NCBI GenBank assembly: GCA_002345675.1
Contig: DDWL01000021.1
Location: 87,692-151,691, forward strand
Direction: 5' to 3'
Source: Bacteroidales bacterium UBA2287
GTDB taxonomy: Bacteria; Bacteroidota; Bacteroidia; Bacteroidales; Tenuifilaceae
Length of the DNA: 64,000 bases
The number at the start of each line of letters is the position of its first letter. Positions within the stretch are counted from its first letter, which is position 1. A program made the position numbers and the translations under genes. The notes below the pieces were generated by a model, which was not told the DNA's origin, searched no databases, and saw only the letters and a list, made by a program, of their open reading frames with translations. Positions 43,601 to 51,488 of the stretch are shown piece by piece.

Positions 43601-44413
43601 AATTAAATCTGTTATCTTGTTTAGTTTAAGTTCCTCAAATTTTTCTAAACTGCCATCCTTGTATATATAAACTCCTTCACCAGTTCCAATCCATCTTGTA
43701 CTTTTCGAAAAGTAGAAACCTCCAATGCTGCCAAATCTAATATTATTCGAAATTTTCTCGAACTTTTGGTTTTTATAAATAATAATATCGCCCCCTTCGG
43801 TACCTATCCAAATATTACCCTCTAAATCGGATTGGATAATATTTACAACTGCCTTTGTAAGGTTTAAGAAATTTGAATAGGCTGTTAGAGTTTGCCCATC
43901 GAAACTATATATTCCTTTCGAATTTGTTCCAATCCAAAGCGTGCTAGTTTCTTTTTGATAGTGAAGCGATTCGATTATTTCGTGTTCAAGATCTTTTAAT
44001 TTTTCTTCTCGAAAAAATTTGTTGTTTTTATACGCAACTAAGCCCTGTAAAGTAGCAAACCAAATTACGTTATCGGTACCCTGAACTAAACCTTGTATTT
44101 GCACCGATGTGTTGCCCAATTCAGCATTTTTATTTAGGTCGTAAACTGTAAAGTTAGCACCGTCGAAACGAGCAATTCCCTTATAGGTAGCAACCCATAT
44201 ATAGCCTTTTTCGCTTTGAATTATGTTAACCGATGCATCGGAAGCCATGCCTTTTTCGGCATCCCAATTACGAAGTGTGTATTGAGTAAGACTTTTATTG
44301 GGGTTTAATTTAACCAGCTCTTGCGAATTGGCATATCCACTAAAAATTAGGGCAATTAATAAAAGCCCTAAAAAGCGAAAGGTGGAAAATGAATTCGGCA
44401 TCTGTTTACTCAT
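40679..44413 (-). CDS. Two-component-propeller sensor with PAS and SpoIIE phosphatase
   Basis: 1244 residues from ATG 44411-44413; an upstream reading would use TTG. Signal anchor ~10-28, periplasmic propeller ~35-640 with repeats such as DTNGILWLGSQSGLYRYN, Y_Y_Y domain ~680-750, and a membrane helix ~763-785. A coiled coil leads to a PAS domain ~821-935 (NAVLIADPSGNIIWVNDAFS), a second coiled coil, and a SpoIIE/PP2C phosphatase ~1008-1244 (VSGDFYWFS, VVDCTGHGVPGAFMS, TDGFIDQNGDG, NQRDDATVIGI). It should turn an extracellular signal into Ser/Thr dephosphorylation, probably of an anti-sigma antagonist; no such partner is adjacent. Confidence 0.9.
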   Translation of the reverse strand: MSKQMPNSFSTFRFLGLLLIALIFSGYANSQELVKLNPNKSLTQYTLRNWDAEKGMASDASVNIIQSEKGYIWVATYKGIARFDGANFTVYDLNKNAELGNTSVQIQGLVQGTDNVIWFATLQGLVAYKNNKFFREEKLKDLEHEIIESLHYQKETSTLWIGTNSKGIYSFDGQTLTAYSNFLNLTKAVVNIIQSDLEGNIWIGTEGGDIIIYKNQKFEKISNNIRFGSIGGFYFSKSTRWIGTGEGVYIYKDGSLEKFEELKLNKITDLIEDTNGILWLGSQSGLYRYNLSSKQLDSYNEANGFPSNLIRNLMVDKEGSLWIATYRKGLAQLSDGLVLNYSTDEGLSTNVITGIAQYDENKYFIGDEAGTINILKNNTISALNTRIPIPKDRLKHILVDSNKNLWVSTYGGLLKIMPNGEEKLFNSKSGFPSESTRMVFEDKTGNIWVGTRSEGLFRLSKNGEVIQVYNQDNGLSSNYIMGIEQDKLGRIIITTKNGLNIISSNNIVGQINNKDGMPGNFAFNAYADTDNVLWVSSNDGLIRIENDTSIFVFNILNGLFDNSLYDVLEDDYGFFWMPTNFGIARVSKNELNAFAKGNEKSYTYRLFGRSDGMKSLNCIGATKSLKATDGRMFFPTSGGVAIVIPKDLQEIESSTDVIFEHVIADDVVFFPTENGIDIPAGHRRFQIHFTSLNLRFPERMQFRFMLEPFDKDWVVSGSERTARYTNITPGEYIFKVNISSGEGLWSNQTFSIPIIIEPSWHQTTLFKILVTLVLSIFIWLLFKLRTRSIRIQKVELERQVIERTALIAQQKFELEQQASELQKLSIVASHTNNAVLIADPSGNIIWVNDAFSMLYGYSLDEYIAQKGNSILKVSGNPDIAYVIEECITTKSPTTYSVQVETKSGSKTWIQTTLTPILNSNGTLQNLVAIDSDITALKDAEAEMISMSDEIINQSEAIMQQNEEIKSQRDELEQINNLLISHTENIEASIRYAKTIQQAILPEKSSLDGFFENFIVYKPRDIVSGDFYWFSKVVDFETQQEKYLLAVVDCTGHGVPGAFMSVIGSRLITEIVTEHKILTPSNILVQLNRMVNQVLRQDKSESFDGMDVALCLFDFNSSDGVKLTFSGANRPLMYLRKGETEFQTLRGSRKTIGGIMPDIDAEFANHDFIFNPGDIIVLNTDGFIDQNGDGKTKFSYVRLQQFILENANQPMQLIGEQLDTAFEEFRGLQNQRDDATVIGIRFKER

Positions 44414-44563
44414 GTCTTCAAATATATGGTATTTAATAAAACTGTTCAATAGCCAAATGTATTTTTTTTAGCAGTTAACAGTTTATTAACATGAATAAAC
44501 AAAATACAAGCATAAAAAGAGGTCAGTTACAGCCTCTTTTTGCAAATTTTGATAATGTAAACA

Positions 44564-45019
44564 CTAATTCTCCTTTAAAAAATAGTCGTCGTACTCTATT
44601 TCGAAACGGAGCTTATGGCGCGATTCTTCTTGCGCTAAAGCAAGGAAAAGGGATTTTATATCGACTGTTGGAGCTTTTTCCGACATCTTTAGGTACAACT
44701 TAAAGGCTGCCTTTTCGCGCTTCATTGCAAGCACAAGAGCCTGTTCGTAGGTAACCTCAGTTTCGGATTCGGCACGAACAATATAATCGGCAATTTTCAG
44801 GTCGGCCACATCAGCCTTTGAGAAACTAAGTATTCCTTGCTCCTTAATGTTTAATATTTTTGCTTTATGCCCCATTTCCTCGCGAGCAAACTGCTCGAAA
44901 GTTTTACGCATATCGTCGTTGCGGGCACTAGTTGCCAGGTGATTGTAAAAATCGACTGCTTTTTGTTCGTTCTCAATGGCAAAATCGAGTATGTCGTTTA
45001 CGCTTTCAAAGTCTTTCAT
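44564..45019 (-). CDS. Rubrerythrin/ferritin-like diiron protein
   Basis: 151 residues, a four-helix-bundle ferritin-like protein without the C-terminal rubredoxin domain. Diiron ligands are visible: ENEQKAVDFYNHL (first helix Glu), FAREEMGHKAKI (ExxH), KREKAAFKLYLKM and AQEESRHKLRFEIEY (ExxH). Likely role in peroxide removal or iron handling. It lies downstream of the bifurcating-type oxidoreductase operon, separated by the palindromic repeats at 45044-45230. Confidence 0.85.
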   Translation of the reverse strand: MKDFESVNDILDFAIENEQKAVDFYNHLATSARNDDMRKTFEQFAREEMGHKAKILNIKEQGILSFSKADVADLKIADYIVRAESETEVTYEQALVLAMKREKAAFKLYLKMSEKAPTVDIKSLFLALAQEESRHKLRFEIEYDDYFLKEN

Positions 45020-45043
45020 AGCAATTTGCTTTATGTTTTAAAA

Positions 45044-45230
45044 AGAAATTGTTTAAATTTTGTTTGCAATAGCCACGGGCTTTAGCCCGTGGGATAAATA
45101 AGTCTATATTACTGGGCTTTAGCCCAAAATTGATTTAAATGTTTGGCTAAAGCCATACTTTTTCCTATTTTAAATCCACGGGCTTAAGCCCGTGGCAACA
45201 TAAAATCTTTATTTAAACTTAAACCGTTTT
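45044..45230. repeat. Palindrome cluster with MITE-like ends
   Basis: Contains CCACGGGC-TTTA-GCCCGTGG (45073-45092), TGGGC-TTTA-GCCCA (45113-45126), GGCTAAAGCC (45145-45154) and the perfect 20-bp palindrome CCACGGGCTTAAGCCCGTGG (45176-45195). All share a GGGCTT(T)AAGCCC-type core. The outer ends (AGAAATTGTTTAAATTTT on the left; AAACGGTTTAAG on the reverse complement of the right) resemble the ends of the element at 4366-4479. Non-coding. Confidence 0.5.
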
Positions 45231-45240
45231 ATCAATTTTC

Positions 45241-48200
45241 CTAACTTTTTGTTTTGGTGTCAAAATCAGTGTCGAAACGTTTTACTATATCGGAACAGCC
45301 GTAATTAAATACTTTTCCATTAGCAGTTTCCCAATTTATAAGTTTCAATTCACCAACCTTCGACGATAAATCGCCTTTAACTAAACCCATAATTGCTTTA
45401 AACTGGGCAACTGAATTTATGCTAATTCCCTTAATATTTATTGAACTGAACTGCTGAACCACTCCCGAAAAATTGGTAAACGACCCTCCTCCTTCAAACC
45501 AAAAAGAGGCTGGAAGTACCAAATTGGCTTGCTTGGCTGTTTCCGAAAGGAAATTATCTTGCACAACCACAAACTCGCATTTCTTTAAACTCTCGCCCAT
45601 TTTGACATTTACGCTACAACCTACGGGGTCTTCGCCGAGAATAAATACATTGCTAAATTTCGTTTTGCCTTCTGCAAAATTGTTTGCCAGCAAACCATCA
45701 ATTTTACTATTTGTAACTCCTTTGCTATTGCTTAGTTGCGATACTATTAGTAAACCTCCACCATCCTTTTCCTTTCGGCTTAAAAGCATTAAATAGTTTA
45801 GTTCGTAAAGCGTTTTATCGCATACCTCCCTTTGCGAAGCAATTAAAAAAGGAACTTTTTCGCTAATAAACTCTTGTGCAAATTTTTCAACTGCCTCTTG
45901 CCCACCGCTCGAAGCCTTACTGCATAGCTGGGCAAAGTTTTCTTGTAGAAGTTGATTTTTATACTCCTTAAACCCTTCCGTATTATCGATTTCGCTTGTG
46001 TTTCCCTTTGAAATTAAAATGAAATTTGCTGCTCTTATAAATGAATTGAACGAGAATACCTCATTAAAATCGAGCGTTTTACTCTTAATTGGGCTATTTA
46101 TATCTTTTGAATAAACTGCAATTGGAATTCGTAACGAGTTAATTTTATATCCAACTACTGGATTAAACCTATTAATATTCGAGCCAAAAACAAACGCTTT
46201 TGTAGCCTTTTCGAGCGATTGTAATGAAGCAGAATTAAAATTGGTGAAAGAATTTGCAAGATGAAAACTACTTATTGGTGAACCTAATTTTTGAGCAGTT
46301 TCTTTTACTAATTTAATTTCCTCATTTGTCATTTTGCCACCAACAAAAAAGGCATTTTCGGAAGGCTTCGAACCATCGAGTCTTGTTGAAATAATGCTCA
46401 ATGCCTCGTCGAAGCTAATCTCCTTAAACGTTCCATTCTCCTTTAAAAGCGGAGCTTTAATTCGCTGCGAATCGTTAAAAAGTCTGTACCCAAACTTTCC
46501 GTACATACAAAGGTTTCCATCGGTATTCACTTCGCCATTGGCACCTGTAACCTTCATTATGTAACCATTTCGGTGGTGGAGTGTAAGTTTACAGCCAACC
46601 GAACAGAAACCGCAAATGGTGTCGAATGTTTCCATTCGAACAGGACCTGGTTTAAATGGAACATTTTCGCTTAATGCACCTGTAGGACAAGCCGAAAGAC
46701 ACAATCCGCACGATTCGCAGGTTGTTTCGAGCAGCGAGTAACCCATCGATGGTGCAACATACGTATCGAAGCCACGATTAACAAGTGTTAATGCATTGGC
46801 TCCAACAACATCTTTACAAATTCGAACGCAACGTGAGCATAGAATACACTTGTTGCTATCAATTTCAATATAGGGGTGTGAAAAATTAATGGTAAACTCC
46901 TTGTGCTCACCGCCATATCGTTGCTGTTCGGCACCATAGGTGTCGCAGTGGTGCTTTAGGTCGCAGCTAAAATAGGCTACACAGCCACACTCGAGGCAAC
47001 GCGAGGTTTCGTCCAATGCTTGCTCCTCGGAGTAGCCCAATTCCACTTCGTGGAAATTTAAACGTGCATTTGCCTCCATTACAGGCATTTCGTGTCGTAA
47101 TTGGTTTTGGTAACGGGCGGTGTACTCGCTCTTTTCCTGCTTGCGAAAGTTGTCTTTTAAACTTAAAAACTCCTTTTTTGGTTCCGTAATTTCCTCGCCC
47201 ATAAGGTACTGGTGGCAGCTTCGCGATGCAATTTTTGCTTGAGCAATAGCTTCGATAATTGTAGCCGGGCCAGTAACGCCATCGCCAGCAGCAAAAATCG
47301 AAGGAACTCCAGTTTGAAGTGTTTTAGGGTCAGCATCAATATCGCCATACTTATTGGGCTTTAGCATTCCCCCTTTGGCGTACTGGTTTATGTCGTCAAG
47401 AAAATTTATATCGGTTTTTTGGCCTATTGCTGCAAGAATATAGTCGAATTCAATATCCTGTTCCGAACCCTCCTTTGGAACAGGACGGCGACGTCCCGAC
47501 GCATCAGGCTCGCCAAGTTCCATTTCAATAACTGTCATCGACTTAAGTCTTCCCTGCTCGTCCTTGTTTACCTTAACCGGTGCGGTTAAAAAACGATACT
47601 TCACCCCTTCGAGTTTCGATTCGTGAATTTCAATTGGATTGGCTGGCATTTCCTGCTCCGTTCTTCGGTACACCACTGTAACATCGGTGCTTCCGCAGCG
47701 TATGGAAGTACGACAACAATCCATTGCTGTATTACCGCCACCAACTACTGCAATTCTTTTTCCTTTAAAATTGTATCGCTGACCAGTTTGCTCCATATTT
47801 CGAAGAAAATCGATTCCCGAAAAAACATTCTCGGCATCGTCGCCAACAGCACCCAGCAATGTTCCGCGCTGCGAACCAATGGTAAGAATAGTAGCATCGT
47901 ACTTTTCGGAAAGTTCCTTATAGCTTAAATTATCGCCTAACTTTTTATTGTAGAATATTTTAGTTCCAATTTTTGTAATTGCATCAACCTCTTTTTGAAG
48001 CAAATCGTTTGGCAAACGGTATTCGGGAATTCCGTATCGAAGCCAGCCGCCAGCATATGGTTGCCCCTCGTAAATATCGCAATGGTGCCCTTTGGTTTGT
48101 AGAAAGTATGCAGTCGAAAGTCCACCAGGTCCTGCTCCAATTATTGCAACCTTTTTACCTGTTGAAGGAGCAACTTCGGGAGTAAAAGGATTGCCCGATT

Positions 48201-48753
48201 CTAAGTCGGCATCGGAAGCAAAACGCTTCATATAGTCAATTCCAACAGCGGCACCTTCATCCAATAAATTTCGGCGACAAACTGTTTCGCAAGGGCGAAC
48301 ACAAACCCTTCCGCAAATGGCGGGCAGTGGGTTTACCTCCTTAATCAACTTAACAGCTTCGCTGTATAATCCCTTTTCTATTAGCGAAATATAGCCTTGC
48401 ACATCAACTCCAGCGGGGCATCGCTCGCGACAAGGCGCAACGCAATCGGCATAGTGATTACTTACAAGTAAATCGAGTGCAGTTTTACGGGCTTTGTGAA
48501 CACGTTTGCTATCGGTTATAATGCTCATTCCCTCGGCAACTCTTGTTGAGCAAGAGGGTTGAAGATTTTTTTGACCTTCAATTTCAATTACGCAAACGTA
48601 GCACGACGAGAAAGGCTCCAAGCGAGGATCGTGGCAAAGGGTTGGAATTTCGATTCCGTGACGCTTTGCTACCGCAAGAATGTACTCACCCTTTTGGGCT
48701 GTGGTATTTTTACCGTTGAGAATTATGTTGACTACTTCAGACATAGTGTTCAT
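45241..48753 (-). CDS. Large Fe-S flavoprotein: NuoG-type [2Fe-2S] + GltD/NfnB-like + ferredoxin + NuoG-like domain (StnA-like)
   Basis: 1170 residues from ATG 48753 (ATG 48744 is an alternative; the longer frame starts at TTG). Domains in order: [2Fe-2S] ~1-85 with Cys40, 51, 54, 68; Fer4_20/GltD-type [4Fe-4S] ~95-190 (CVAPCRERCPAGVDVQGY); FAD/NAD(P) module ~200-560 (AIIGAGPGGLSTAYFL, AVVGGGNTAMDCCR, IFAAGDGVTGPATIIEA). Two [4Fe-4S] ferredoxin motifs follow at ~650-705 (CILCSRCVRICKDV, CESCGLCLSACPTGAL), then a MopB-type [4Fe-4S] site (CGFCSVGCKL, ~730) and a degenerate molybdopterin-oxidoreductase-like tail to 1170 that lacks a catalytic Cys/Sec, as in NuoG. With the NuoF- and NuoE-like genes upstream it forms a soluble NADH/NADPH/ferredoxin complex. 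The layout fits the Sporomusa-type transhydrogenase StnA (inference). Confidence 0.82.
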   Translation of the reverse strand: MNTMSEVVNIILNGKNTTAQKGEYILAVAKRHGIEIPTLCHDPRLEPFSSCYVCVIEIEGQKNLQPSCSTRVAEGMSIITDSKRVHKARKTALDLLVSNHYADCVAPCRERCPAGVDVQGYISLIEKGLYSEAVKLIKEVNPLPAICGRVCVRPCETVCRRNLLDEGAAVGIDYMKRFASDADLESGNPFTPEVAPSTGKKVAIIGAGPGGLSTAYFLQTKGHHCDIYEGQPYAGGWLRYGIPEYRLPNDLLQKEVDAITKIGTKIFYNKKLGDNLSYKELSEKYDATILTIGSQRGTLLGAVGDDAENVFSGIDFLRNMEQTGQRYNFKGKRIAVVGGGNTAMDCCRTSIRCGSTDVTVVYRRTEQEMPANPIEIHESKLEGVKYRFLTAPVKVNKDEQGRLKSMTVIEMELGEPDASGRRRPVPKEGSEQDIEFDYILAAIGQKTDINFLDDINQYAKGGMLKPNKYGDIDADPKTLQTGVPSIFAAGDGVTGPATIIEAIAQAKIASRSCHQYLMGEEITEPKKEFLSLKDNFRKQEKSEYTARYQNQLRHEMPVMEANARLNFHEVELGYSEEQALDETSRCLECGCVAYFSCDLKHHCDTYGAEQQRYGGEHKEFTINFSHPYIEIDSNKCILCSRCVRICKDVVGANALTLVNRGFDTYVAPSMGYSLLETTCESCGLCLSACPTGALSENVPFKPGPVRMETFDTICGFCSVGCKLTLHHRNGYIMKVTGANGEVNTDGNLCMYGKFGYRLFNDSQRIKAPLLKENGTFKEISFDEALSIISTRLDGSKPSENAFFVGGKMTNEEIKLVKETAQKLGSPISSFHLANSFTNFNSASLQSLEKATKAFVFGSNINRFNPVVGYKINSLRIPIAVYSKDINSPIKSKTLDFNEVFSFNSFIRAANFILISKGNTSEIDNTEGFKEYKNQLLQENFAQLCSKASSGGQEAVEKFAQEFISEKVPFLIASQREVCDKTLYELNYLMLLSRKEKDGGGLLIVSQLSNSKGVTNSKIDGLLANNFAEGKTKFSNVFILGEDPVGCSVNVKMGESLKKCEFVVVQDNFLSETAKQANLVLPASFWFEGGGSFTNFSGVVQQFSSINIKGISINSVAQFKAIMGLVKGDLSSKVGELKLINWETANGKVFNYGCSDIVKRFDTDFDTKTKS

Positions 48754-48889
48754 TTTATTTAAACGCAAAGGCTCAAAGACGCTATTTATATTATAAGTCG
48801 GAAGAAAAAAATCCGATTAAATTCTTATTTAAAAAACTTGTTATAAATCCGTGTTCATCTGTTTTATCAGCGTAATCCGCGTTCCATCT

Positions 48890-50668
48890 TTAGCTTACGG
48901 TTATCGCCTCAAACTTACACCTTGAGTAGCAATCGCCACATTTTATACAGGTTTCTTGGCTTATTAGGTGAGGTAACTTCTTTTCGCCCGAAATTGCCTG
49001 AACAGGACATTTTATGGCGCAAACGCGACAACCTGTACACTTATTGGGTAAAATGGTATACGTTAGCAATGGCTTACAGTTGAGCGCTGGACATTTCTTA
49101 TCGTAAATGTGAGCTTCGAATTCGTGACGGAAATACTTAAGTGCTGTAAGCACAGGGTTTGGTGCAGTTTGACCAAGTCCACAAAGCGAGCTGTCTTTAA
49201 TTTGCTGCGCAAGGTCTTCGAGCTTTTCAATATCGCCATCTTCGCCTTTACCTTCGGTAATACGAATAAGTATTTCGAGCATTCGTTTGGTTCCAATTCG
49301 GCAGAATGTACACTTACCGCACGATTCTTTTTGGGTAAAGTCGAGGAAAAAACGAGCCATATCGACCATACAAGTGGTTTCGTCCATTACCACCATACCT
49401 CCCGAACCCATAATGGCACCAGTAGCATTCACCTGGTCGTAATCGACCTGTGTATCGATTAAGTGCTTTGGAATGCAACCACCCGAAGGACCGCCAAGCT
49501 GAACAGCTTTAAATTCCTTGTTCTTTTGAATTCCACCGCCAAGCTTAAATATAATCTCGCGAATGGTAATCCCCATAGGGACTTCAACCAATCCACCGTG
49601 CTTTATTTTGCCTGCAAGGGCAAAAACTTTTGTTCCCTTGCTCTTTTCGGTTCCGTACTTATTAAACGACCCAGCCCCATTGAGAACAATGTAGGGAACA
49701 TTGGCAAAAGTTTCAACATTATTAATGTTCGAAGGTTTTCCCCATAATCCCTTTTCGGCAGGAAATGGAGGACGTTTTCGTGGCATTCCCCTTTCGCCCT
49801 CGATGGAAGCAATTAGCGCAGTTTCTTCGCCACATACAAATGCTCCTGCACCTTCTTTTACGTATATATCGAAGTTGAATCCTTCGATTCCTAAAATATT
49901 CTTTCCTAAATAGCCTTTTGTGCGAGCCTGCTTGAGCGCAATTTCGAGACGTTTAATGGCTAATGGGTACTCGGCACGGCAGTAAATTATTCCGCCCGTT
50001 GCACCAATAGCATACGCGCCAATAATCATTCCCTCCAGAACGGAGTGAGGGTCGCCTTCAATAAGTGAACGGTCCATAAAAGCACCAGGATCGCCCTCGT
50101 CGGCATTACAAATTATATACTTTTCGGCTGAAGCATTGTTGCGGGCAAATCGCCATTTCATTCCAGTTGAAAAACCGCCACCTCCACGACCACGAAGACC
50201 CGAATCGAGAATGGTTAGAATAACCGCCTCGTGGGTTAACCCCTTTTCGGCAACCATTTTAATGGCTTTATAGCCATTTCGAGCTTCGTACTCCTCAATG
50301 CTTTCGGGGTCGATGTAGCCGCAATTTCGCAAAGCAATTTTAATTTGACCTGCAAAGAAATCTTTATCGGGAGTTTCGAAAAGGTCGGCTTTAACAATAT
50401 AGTCCCTAACTGGATTAAATCCAATTACGTGCTGCTGAACAATTTCAACAGCTATATCGTCGGTAACTTCGCCGTACAGAAACGAACCATTCTCGTCGAT
50501 AACCTCAACAAGGGGCTCACGAAAGCACATTCCCACACAACTGGTTTTCTTAAGTTCGAAGTCTAATTTATCGGCATTTTTGAGCGATTTTAGGGTTTCG
50601 TATATTTTACCGGCACCCGCTGCAACACCGCAACTTCCCAAACCGACTATTACTTGTGTTTTTTGCAT
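48890..50668 (-). CDS. NuoF/HydB/HndC-like NADH-binding flavin Fe-S subunit
   Basis: 592 residues from ATG 50666-50668; the longer frame would begin GTG. An N-terminal thioredoxin-like [2Fe-2S] domain ~1-95 (GLGSCGVAAGA, KKTSCVGMC) precedes the NuoF core, whose FMN/NADH site is GLRGRGGGGFSTGMKW and ICNADEGDPGAFMDR. SLBB and the 4Fe-4S motif ESCGKCTFCRIGTKR (~460) follow, and two C-terminal ferredoxin clusters (CTGCRVCAIKCPVQAI, CIKCGDCYSRCKFEAI). This extended layout is that of HydB/HndC in bifurcating hydrogenases and of StnB, not of complex I NuoF. It enters electrons from NADH. Second gene of the operon. Confidence 0.92.
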   Translation of the reverse strand: MQKTQVIVGLGSCGVAAGAGKIYETLKSLKNADKLDFELKKTSCVGMCFREPLVEVIDENGSFLYGEVTDDIAVEIVQQHVIGFNPVRDYIVKADLFETPDKDFFAGQIKIALRNCGYIDPESIEEYEARNGYKAIKMVAEKGLTHEAVILTILDSGLRGRGGGGFSTGMKWRFARNNASAEKYIICNADEGDPGAFMDRSLIEGDPHSVLEGMIIGAYAIGATGGIIYCRAEYPLAIKRLEIALKQARTKGYLGKNILGIEGFNFDIYVKEGAGAFVCGEETALIASIEGERGMPRKRPPFPAEKGLWGKPSNINNVETFANVPYIVLNGAGSFNKYGTEKSKGTKVFALAGKIKHGGLVEVPMGITIREIIFKLGGGIQKNKEFKAVQLGGPSGGCIPKHLIDTQVDYDQVNATGAIMGSGGMVVMDETTCMVDMARFFLDFTQKESCGKCTFCRIGTKRMLEILIRITEGKGEDGDIEKLEDLAQQIKDSSLCGLGQTAPNPVLTALKYFRHEFEAHIYDKKCPALNCKPLLTYTILPNKCTGCRVCAIKCPVQAISGEKKLPHLISQETCIKCGDCYSRCKFEAITVS

Positions 50669-50781
50669 TGATAATGTCTTTTTAATTTGGAACACAGATT
50701 ACACGGATTAAACAGATTTTCACAGATTAATTAAATGAAAAAAGGTTCCGAGAATTTCTGTGATATTCCGTCAAATCTGTG

Positions 50782-51312
50782 TTATCCGTGTTCTATCTCC
50801 TTAGTCTTTATATCCTTAACTACCTTCACCGCACTTGCGCCCGTGAGTTTTCCGTGAGTGTCGTTTTCACCAATCATCATAACTGGGGCAAGCGAGCAGC
50901 AACCCAAACAGGCCACCGACTCGAGTGTGAACATTTTATCGGGTGTAGTTTCGCCCTCCTCAACTCCAAGTGCTTCCTTTAAAGCCTCCGAAATTGCAGT
51001 AGCATTTTGAACGTGGCAAGCCGTTCCGTGGCAAACCTTAATAATATGTTTTCCTGCAGGTTTCAATCTGAATTGCGCATAAAACGTAGCTACGCCGTAC
51101 ATATCGCTAAGGCTAACTCCTGTTTCATCGGAAATTTTCCGAAAAACCGAATCGGGAATAAAACCATAAATATGCTGAGCCCCTTGCAGAAGCGGAATTA
51201 GGTTTCCCTTTTTGCCTTTGTACTTTTCAATAAGAGGATTAAGTAAATTAAGGTCTACCTCTTCGGCTATCTTGTTTTTGTCGAGCTGTAAGGCTAATCG
51301 TTGAACGCGCAT
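50782..51312 (-). CDS. NuoE/HydC/HndA-like [2Fe-2S] subunit
   Basis: 176 residues. Helical N-terminus (LLNPLIEKYKGKKGNLIPLLQGAQ) and thioredoxin-like [2Fe-2S] domain with the four cysteines in VCHGTACHVQNA (two) and ESVACLGCCSLAPVMMI (two). Family length is normal. First gene of the three-gene operon; the last four codons and stop fall in a dispersed repeat phrase (ATCCGTGTT on the plus strand). Confidence 0.93.
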   Translation of the reverse strand: MRVQRLALQLDKNKIAEEVDLNLLNPLIEKYKGKKGNLIPLLQGAQHIYGFIPDSVFRKISDETGVSLSDMYGVATFYAQFRLKPAGKHIIKVCHGTACHVQNATAISEALKEALGVEEGETTPDKMFTLESVACLGCCSLAPVMMIGENDTHGKLTGASAVKVVKDIKTKEIEHG

Positions 51313-51447
51313 TGTATAATAATTTGGGGTTACTATCTGACTTCAAGAAAAATAGTAGTAAATATTCTTTGTATTAAAAAAATTAGCAAAGCCAAAAATA
51401 GCGAATAAATGGGCTTGCAGTGAATTTACTTACTTAAAAAAAATTAA

Positions 51448-51480
51448 AAACCCCCTAAATCTATAAGATTTAGGGGGTTT
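51448..51480 (-). terminator. Terminator of gdhA
   Basis: Perfect 15-bp stem AAACCCCCTAAATCT / AGATTTAGGGGGTTT, 3-nt loop, T-rich run on the minus strand, just past the gdhA stop. Confidence 0.85.
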
Positions 51481-51488
51481 AAAATAAA

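Noticed and set aside
45241..48753. Calling the large Fe-S flavoprotein a formate dehydrogenase
   Set aside because: The molybdopterin-type domain is shortened and has no catalytic Cys or Sec in the expected region; it resembles NuoG.
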